Source: Gymnopus androsaceus JB14
Taxonomy: Eukaryota > Basidiomycota > Agaricomycetes > Agaricales > Omphalotaceae
DNA: 64,000 bases
Direction of reading: 5' to 3'
NCBI GenBank assembly: GCA_009733575.1
Contig: ML769500.1
Location: forward strand, 62,001-126,000
Shown: positions 57,631 through 64,000 of the stretch, in pieces
How positions within the stretch are numbered: position 1 is the first letter of the stretch
Layout: each line of letters starts with the position of its first letter
Program-made: the position numbers and the translations under genes
Notes under the pieces: generated by a model
Told to the model about the DNA's origin: nothing
Databases searched by the model: none
What the model saw: the letters and a program-made list of their open reading frames with translations, nothing else

Positions 57631-58148
57631 TTTGTATTCAAGAACTCGTGAGAGTTCTTCTTACCACCGACAAGCGATATTCAACATCGAAACAATGTTC
57701 CCAAACCCTTCTCTATCAAATCCGAATTCTTGTTCTCCCACCCACCTCCCTTAGCACCAAAAATGGAACAATAAGTCAAGACATTGTTCAGATACATATA
57801 CATTAGTGGAAGGATCACTGTAAGTGTATAGGTTTACTGCTGACGGCGAAGGATACAGCTCTGGGTTATCGGTTTCTGCTATCCTCCGCACCCCCAGGTC
57901 AAAAATTAATTCCGTATCTCATCACGAAAAGTTTTTCGTACTTCGGAATTAATGTTCCTGCGTGCCTTTGCCCACTGCACATCACTAGTTGGTTTGTATA
58001 CTTATAGTCATCACTTTCAATATACATAATGATACTCTATCGCCTGTGAACTCAATAATGAGAATCACCAAAGACTAAGACGAAAGTTTATATTTACATT
58101 CACCCAATATTTACCTCCAAATGATACTACAATAACAAGTGGTACTAC

Positions 58149-58821
58149 CTAGAATAAAGCTATAGCGGTGGCGAAAGCGCTGGCAACAGAGGCCCTAGCA
58201 GAAGTAATGAATTCAGTGGAAGGAGCTGCGATAGTCGTCTGGAGAGCCGCAAACAAAGCGTCAGCATCGGGCTGCAGAGTTTTCAAGGCAGCTTCAAATT
58301 CCGCGTTCTGTCCGGCGGATTTAACAGTAGCGTTCTTTTTGCATACTCGAGCGTTAATACGTGCCACTGAAAGTTTAGGGTATGATATCACATACCTTGG
58401 CATCAAGGTCAGTAAGAATGCCGACGATCTGAACACCAAGGATGGTAGCATCCGATGCGATCGTCTCAGAGTCACCGGTATCGAGGGTCCCAGTAGACTT
58501 GGCTCTGTTCAGTGAAAAAAAAAGCAGTGTCAGTCGAGAATCAACAGCCAGGATGCTCATCCCAGCGTATTCTAAAGGTTGCTTTGCTTACTCGGATGTA
58601 GCAGTCTTGATATCAGCGTCGACCTTCACGAGTTCGGCTACCAACGCAAGGCCTTGAGCTACAGTGCCAGTGAAAGTCTGGATGTTTTGACCAATAGTGT
58701 CAAAGTCAGCCGCGACAGTGGAGATATCGTTTATGACACCGGTCGCGGTACGTTTGGCAAATGGAGAGGCCAATGCAACACCGGAAAGAAGAGCAACGAC
58801 GAGGGAGGCGGCGAACTTCAT
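58149..58821 (-). CDS. Hydrophobic surface binding protein A (HsbA) family
   Basis: A small secreted helical protein. HsbA of Aspergillus coats hydrophobic polymer surfaces and recruits a hydrolase. Three exons: MKFAASLVVALLSGVALASP (signal peptide) then FAKRTATGVINDISTVAADF through LVKVDADIKTATS; AKSTGTLDTGDSETIASDAT through TDLDAK; and NATVKSAGQNAEFEAALKTL through FATAIALF, stop at 58149. Introns are about 66 and 61 bp; the second uses an AAAAAG acceptor (about 58337). Alternating hydrophobic helices and Ala richness fit PF12296. A TATA box lies about 60 bp upstream (58882), followed by decayed repeats of the same promoter. The gene neighbours a secreted esterase at 54652, a combination consistent with attack on hydrophobic plant-surface polymers, though no co-regulation is shown. 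Confidence 0.85.
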
Positions 58822-59523
58822 CTTCAACTATAAGGTGAACTTCAAGTTGAGGCTTGGAATCCGGGCAGGAAGGAATCCCCTTTTATACTCGTCAACTCCT
58901 ACCAGCTTGAGTAATTCAGAACGTTTCGTTTGGTGCACAATGATCTCGACTTCTCACGAGATGCAATTTCCGCGAAAAAAAAGAAATTTAAGGGGTAGGA
59001 ACTTTCAATCGTATGGCGGCCAATCAATCATCGAAGAGGAAAGAGTGCCCTTTTATGCTCGTTTTAATGCTAGAAGCTTGAATTCTTTTCACGAGATGAA
59101 ATGGTGTTTTATATGCGAGTCCCACAGCAGATACAGCCGCCGTTGAGGAGGAAAGAATGCATTTTATACTCGTTTTACCGCCAGAAGCTAAAATGATTCA
59201 AGGGAAGTGTTTCTGTCAATGTGAAACGAGCAATTTAGCGTAGAAGGCAATCCAAGTACAAAGGACAAAAACACACTAAAAAGACAGAGAGGACGTTAGA
59301 ATGGGACAAGGCAGGAAGCCAAGAGGAAACCAGAAACCAAGAGGATAACGAGAGAAATCAAGAGTTTTCATGTCAATGTATATGACCAGCAGCGAACAAG
59401 CTACTGGCCAGAAATTCAAGCAAGAGCGAAGTGCGGGAAGAAGGATAGCATAACTATGTGAATACACACACGCTAGAAAGAAATCTTGTGGGATCTGGAA
59501 ATAAGGACATGAGAAAAGAGACG
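58822..59523. other. Intergenic, no gene beyond the HsbA promoter modules
   Basis: From 59210 to 59523 the sequence is purine-rich on the plus strand. A minus-strand open stretch (59276-59527) lacks any recognisable protein features. Confidence 0.4.
58870..59210 (-). promoter_or_regulatory. HsbA core promoter and two decayed tandem copies
   Basis: The sequence TTTTATACTCG (CGAGTATAAAA on the gene strand) at 58881 is the likely TATA box. Similar modules recur at 59051 (TTTTATGCTCG) and 59162 (TTTTATACTCG), each preceded by GGAAAGAGTGC/GGAAAGAATGC-like bases and followed by a CAGCTTGAGT/AGAAGCTTGAAT/AGAAGCTAAAAT element. CACGAGATG recurs at 58956 and 59088. Confidence 0.6.
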
Positions 59524-60782
59524 TCATTGAGAGGCCGTCAGGAGGCGTCCAACAATTGGGGACCCTCTATTGTGCGTTCTATTTGACAGTGCCATTGAAA
59601 ATTTGTCGGGAGCATTGCGTGATATTCCAATCTGGGGGAGAAGAAAATCAGGACCAAAGACAGCGGTGAGATATGTCGAAGCCAAGTATTTTGCATATGC
59701 TTTAGAGGGGGGCCTGCTTCGCAGCAGATGGGAAACGCTGAACATTGAAGGGTAGTTGAGGAGATAATTTCTCTTCAAGGTGCCACAGATTGCCCAAGAC
59801 CTCACTTCCTTCGGTGTTATTATAATGTGCTGCCACTCTTTCCTACGAATTGCTTCTTCACCAATTACCTTGAGTTTCCAAGCGTTTATATCCTTCTGCT
59901 GGTCATTAATAACCATGACTAGTTGAACGCTGCTGAGAAGGCTATACAGCATATGGCTTTTTGAATGTTGTTGCCTGATGTAGAAGCTGAGTGATTATAG
60001 ACGGTATTCCTTCGCATTCGCAACATGAATGGAATAGTAGCGAAATCTTCGCCCTGGCATTTTTTCGATCTGGCATTTCGGATTTTATGCTCTTCATTGA
60101 TAACGCGAACCCAAAATGGCAAGGAATCAGGACCAGTACCAATTCTCGGCCAGGGAAATGTTGAGTTGAAAGGACCTAGTGGGTTATTCCAGTAAATCGG
60201 GACTCCAGAACAACCCTCTGCAGCCTGTGCGGAGTATGATTGGTCAGAAGATTGGAAAGACTGGAAATGGATATTAGAAAGTAGAAAAGTTAAACCCAAA
60301 GAAACACGTACATATGATAAGAACCGGATGAGTTTATTGTTGATGAAGAAGAATGTGTTAGCCGAGTAGAAGATTTCGGCGATTCATGAAGACTGGAGTT
60401 CGTTATTTTCTTTAGGGAGTTGTGCTTGGGCTTTCTTGCATAATTTCTATCCCCAGTGTTGACATAAAGAATGAAAAAACTTGGCCTGTCCGTTTATTGG
60501 CCCATCATTGACCAAGTTGATTTTGACCATCGAATGGCAAGTTGGACACTCGAGCTCGAAGCGGCGATTCATGTCCGTTGAGCTCAGTATACGAGCTTCA
60601 TCATACAAAGCAATAGTCCAGTCAGCCGTACCAGGAATCAATGTAGTAGAACCGGGAGGAGATGTCAATGCTGGTGCTAGAGATGCTGATGGAACAGGCG
60701 ATAAATTATACTCTCCAAGTGGAGAACGAGTTTCTTTTCGAGACTCAGAAGGATTTAGACTCGTAGCAGAGTCATTAAGCAA
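59524..60782 (-). CDS. Agaricomycete hypothetical protein
   Basis: At least three exons on the minus strand. Exon 1 begins MLNDSATSLNPSESRKETRS and ends with FELECPTCHSMVKINLVNDG, which includes a CPTC pair, and HSLCQHWG, possibly a zinc-binding C-x-x-C...H-x-x-x-C-x-x-H. Exon 2 (about 60260-59960) reads CSGVPIYWNNPLGPFNSTFP, LPFWVRVINEEHKIR and CCECEGIPSIITQLL. Exon 3 (about 59930-59524) reads INDQQKDINAWKLKVIGEEA and ends SPIVGRLLTASQ. The order zinc-like knuckle, C-x-G-x-P-x-x-W, RxRS-x-x-C and a coiled-coil-like region resembles a multi-copy hypothetical protein family in agaricomycetes with unknown role. Exon joins were not all resolved, particularly near 60050 where the frame changes. 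Confidence 0.5.
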
Positions 60783-61531
60783 GTGATTGGCGCGTTCTTT
60801 CGGGCGCGTTCGGAGTTCAAATCATGAGAGAAGTTCTGGAGATGGAAACGAAGGTGACAGCGATCCCGAGCGCAAAAGATACATATTATTGAAGCAAGGG
60901 TATTGGATGCAGACTACAACGTCTGGCCAACGTTTAGCGCGTTGCAGGGGCAAGCGGTTGTTGGTTGACGTCGTGGTTGAAAGGAAAAAGGAAAGAGCAC
61001 CATCCTGCCAGTATCCTGCCACATCAACTCAACGTTTTCACGTAATTTAAGCGCGTCAATCGATTCAGAGTAGTCGAAAATGGGGAGGTTCTGTAGTTCA
61101 AAATAATGTATTTTGTACGCTACTTACCAGACGCTATCTACATTTCGTCTTTCGCAAAGTTGCGGAAGCGTTCGGGTAGCGGTCCGAAGAGGAATCGGTG
61201 ATTTTTTTTCCGCCATCGGCTCTTGGTACTTAACTGTTGAACTACGCTGTCACTGTCAAATTCTGCGATGTCCCTCCTGCTCTTGCGCTCTCAGCCTCAC
61301 CTGCTCCTTTGTCTGTCTAACTTATTCCATCCACCGGAAATAGAAACTTTTCATCGAAATATTCTTGGCCGAGACCTCATATAAATGCTTCCGCCTCGAT
61401 CTGAGTGGCGAGTTCAGCGTTGTGAAACCGTCTTTCTTTCTTCTTTCTTCCATCAACAACTAACCCCGCACTCTACTTATAAACACTCTTTTTTACCTCG
61501 CCCAGCTCGAGCAATCTCAGTCTGTTTTCCG
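60783..61531. other. Shared intergenic region of two divergent genes
   Basis: Lies between the divergently transcribed hypothetical gene (minus) and the caspase-like gene (plus). It must hold both promoters. A pyrimidine-rich CTTTCTTTCTTCTTTCTTCC stretch (61431-61450) lies about 80 bp upstream of the caspase-like start, a common feature of basidiomycete promoters. No further gene is supported. Confidence 0.45.
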
Positions 61532-63365
61532 ATGACCTCACGACCGAAGAGTAGGTTTGCAAGCATCACAAAGTCATTCCGAGGCTCGCTGAGGAAGTCT
61601 ACTCTCTCGTGAGTTGTGCTTTACTGTTCCTGTTTAATTTATAATGCTGAATATGCATAGTTCGTTGACTGCACAGAGCGACGCTGCGTCTACACCAACG
61701 TCAGATCCTGCTCCTTCCCATTCGCCTCCGTCCTTTGTGGTCTTCGGAGTGCTGGGAATAGCTGGTCCTCTGAAAGAGCGGAATGTTGGTTTTATGATGA
61801 CGGATTTCGTTGTCTGGATTTCTTTCTTCTGGCAGCTAGCTGGCCTTGACAGGTTGCGCTCCAAGTTCAACTCTATCAGGCCCATTATCGAACGCTTCCC
61901 CGACAAGAAGGTTATCTTTGGACAGGCGGCATGCCAGCGTCTACAGTTGCCTCTACCGCCATGTTTGGATCAAACCGATTATAGCACCTTGAGCCAAAGC
62001 CAGTTTACAACTCATTGTAAAGTAGAGCTTCAACGCACTGCCGATGCAATGAAGCCTGGCGAGACTCTAGTAGTCCTACTGATAGGACATGGAGGTGCTG
62101 GCTCCAGCGAAGATCCATTTCGCTTCTACATCACCACTACCTTTAAACGGTCAAGTCCAAATTGGATCACCAAGTACGATCTGGAGTGTGCCGTGCAGCA
62201 ATGCAAAGCGGAAATCGTCGTGATTTGCAATTCTTGTAAATCCGGAGCTCTCGAGAGTCCCCTCTGGACTCTTCTCTGCGCAGCGGGTTCGACGCAACAT
62301 TCTGACTCTCTGATGCCTTCACAATTGGATTACGTGCGTGATTCCGTGTTCACGCTATGTACTTTGGCGCAAGCGGGGCAAGAGCAAGGGCTGATGTTTC
62401 CCCTTCCTCGGTCCGAGCCACGTCCCCCGGGAACTCTCGTTGACGGAATGGCAAAGCTACCTGCCTTCCCCGCCAAAGCATTCATTTTCAACCTCATCCT
62501 CCTCTCGCAACTCTTGGAGCCATTCGAAGCGTCCTCTATCTTGGTTTCTGCCAGGGGATGCTTGACGTAGAACGATTCCTCGTCATGGAGTCGACGACCC
62601 GTTTCCATCAGTTCGGAATCCAAGAGAAGGTATCGCTTGGCATTGCATTTTGCCTGCGATTTTTACGGAGAGCTTCATACACCAGATAGAGGTTTACCGA
62701 TTGGACCCTGAGTCGTCGCTGAATGGGGCTTTTTACCCCACTCAAGGTGGTGTATCGGCCGAAACGCTGGTAGAAGAGCAGAAGTTACCGAGCGATATTC
62801 TTCTTTCACTCACGGAAGCCTTTATTAAAGTGCCTCAGTCACCGTTTACACGCGAGGGAATTAGAGGCGGGCCTTTGTTTGGATTTCCTCAACAATGTTG
62901 ATAGATCAACCGACGTAGCGCAAGACCTCATGTATGATTTGTACACCAGGCACGTTCAGGCGGTCGTGGTGCAGGAGCTTGCGAGGCTCCTGGGCTGGTG
63001 GGTGGTAGGTGATATCGCACCATTTTTCTCTGCCATGAAAGAGGGAAGGAACGCTCATCACCAAAGTGCAATGATTGAGAGTGGGATACCAGTGGACATG
63101 ATGGTTTTGCGCTTGCCGTCGTTATATCCAGGGTACGTCGTGTCCGAGAATTTTCTTCCTCTTATTGACTCTTCATTTCAGTATCTTTACGGTTACCGAC
63201 CGAGCGAGTTCATACTGGCTCGCTGGTAAGTGGGCTGATGCGGGATCTCCCGCCGTATCGCTGGAGGACTGGAATGACGCGGTGGATGAAGCGGCGAAGT
63301 CGGCTATATGCCAGACGCTGGTGACTGACTATGACGAGTGCAGAAGATTGTTACCCGCAGCATAA
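61532..63365 (+). CDS. Caspase-like (clan CD) peptidase homologue
   Basis: Exon 1 MTSRPKSRFASITKSFRGSL, RKSTLS is basic and ends at a 51-bp intron. Exon 2 (from about 61661) continues SLTAQSDAASTPTSDPAPSH, SFVVFGVLGIAGP. The core has a His-Gly motif VVLLIGHGGAGSSEDPFRFY (about 62070) and a strand ending in Cys, AEIVVICNSCKSGALESPLW (about 62207-62265). This is the His-Gly ... Ser-Cys-x-Ser-Gly dyad layout of caspases, metacaspases and related clan CD peptidases, here with CKSG. WTLLCAAGSTQHSDSLMPSQ and RDSVFTLCTL follow. A C-terminal half (GVSAETLVEEQKLPSDILLS, DLYTRHVQAVVVQELARLLG WWVVGDIAPFF, stop at 63363) is joined through frame changes near 62550 and 62880 that need introns I could not place, or are breaks. 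Family membership is inferred from motifs; activity is not shown. Confidence 0.6.
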
Positions 63366-63501
63366 TCTCATAATCTTACTCCGATAGACAATTCATACGT
63401 TTGTATTCCTTTGTATTTGTATCTCCAATCTACAGCTACATGACTGAATGTTGTCTATTTGACTTTCGATCTGTACGAGATAGAAAGATCATTACTCCAA
63501 A

Positions 63502-64000
63502 CTAGACAGACGGATAGCGTAGATATACATCGAAACCAGCTTGTTCGAGCTCTGGAAAATTGGTACGAAAGAACTCTGGAAAAGTTGTTCGAAAACTACC
63601 GGGACCCACCACAAGAGTCAAGCTTTGCAAGCCAGACATCTTGACTTTGGTCCCCGAAGGAGATACGACTCTATCAACCAAGCATCGAGCCTTGATCAGC
63701 TTACAGATGCATAAAGCATTCATTGCGAGGAACACCCCAGATCTTCCATCCCAGCTCCAAGGAGCGAAGATTGGGAGCAAGGCATGAACCATCTTCCTTT
63801 GGTTTTAGATATTGTAAGAATGATTCCAGGTCGCTGAGTGATTTCAATGTTGATAGCTAGGTTGACTATGGAGAGGTGGTGAGGTGCCATGAAATTGAAC
63901 AGTGCCTGCTGCAGGACGACTGGGAATACCAGCCACTCGAAAAGTCTGCAGAGTACAATGTGAATCATGAAGTACCGAGGAGAGGTACGAGGTTACAAAC
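63502..64000 (-). pseudogene. F-box/LRR paralogue, 3' part, cut by window edge
   Basis: The minus strand ends VKMSGLQSLTLVVGPGSFRT, TFPEFFRTNFPELEQAGFDV and a stop at 63502, matching the C-terminus of the F-box gene at 52160 (KMSGLQSLTLVVGGVFRQDF). Upstream, in another frame, FMAPHHLSIVNLAINIEITQ (about 63885-63830) matches the preceding leucine-rich part, and LRSLEL-equivalent sequence is damaged near 63740. Frame breaks indicate a pseudogene or sequence errors. The F-box itself would lie beyond 64000. Confidence 0.7.

Overview
This is nuclear DNA of a filamentous basidiomycete, most likely an agaricomycete. Genes are cut by many short (about 45-70 bp) GT-AG introns, and the families are typical of mushroom-forming fungi and relatives: DUF6534 membrane proteins, coiled-coil/F-box/leucine-rich proteins, FunK1-like and TKL-like kinases, HsbA, a TUDOR-type hypervirulence-associated protein and a caspase-like peptidase. 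The genus cannot be read from the sequence.

Layout. 0.4-2 kb: DUF6534 membrane protein (-). 3-5 kb: dead carboxylesterase copy 1 (-). 5.5-6.2 kb: decayed F-box/LRR-type fragment. 6.5-10.4 kb: MSH4, the meiotic MutS homologue (+), then an intron-bearing tRNA-Arg(CCG) (-) and a 273-bp hAT-like MITE with perfect 8-bp target duplications. 11.5-16.8 kb: carboxylesterase copies 2 and 3 (-). 18.4-25.0 kb: RPB1, the largest subunit of RNA polymerase II (-). 25.4-34.6 kb: a 25-N gap, an inverted error-rich copy of 3 kb of RPB1, a further RPB1 5' piece, and a duplicated block with a small TUDOR-domain gene (two copies) and an RPB1 N-terminus/CTD chimera. 35-37.3 kb: dead carboxylesterase copy 4. 38.3-49.8 kb: kinase region (a TKL-like kinase with a stop codon and an attached STE11-type Ras-binding fragment, a second RPB1 chimera, a FunK1-like kinase, and an AGC-like kinase lacking the DFG aspartate). 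50-53.8 kb: F-box tandem pair. 54.7-57.1 kb: carboxylesterase copy 5 (+). 58-60.8 kb: HsbA and an unknown gene. 61.5-63.4 kb: caspase-like peptidase homologue. The right edge cuts another F-box paralogue.

The dominant theme is duplication followed by decay. Five carboxylesterases, four F-box loci, two TUDOR genes, two Kre9-like fragments, duplicated kinase 3' flanks and at least four RPB1-derived pieces occur in 64 kb. Housekeeping genes (MSH4, RPB1, tRNA) are interspersed with these expanding families. Some damage looks technical: RPB1 itself shows small indels, and the palindrome beside the gap may be a misassembly. Single-base frameshifts should therefore be read with caution. Exon boundaries given here were inferred by eye from splice signals and paralogue comparison.
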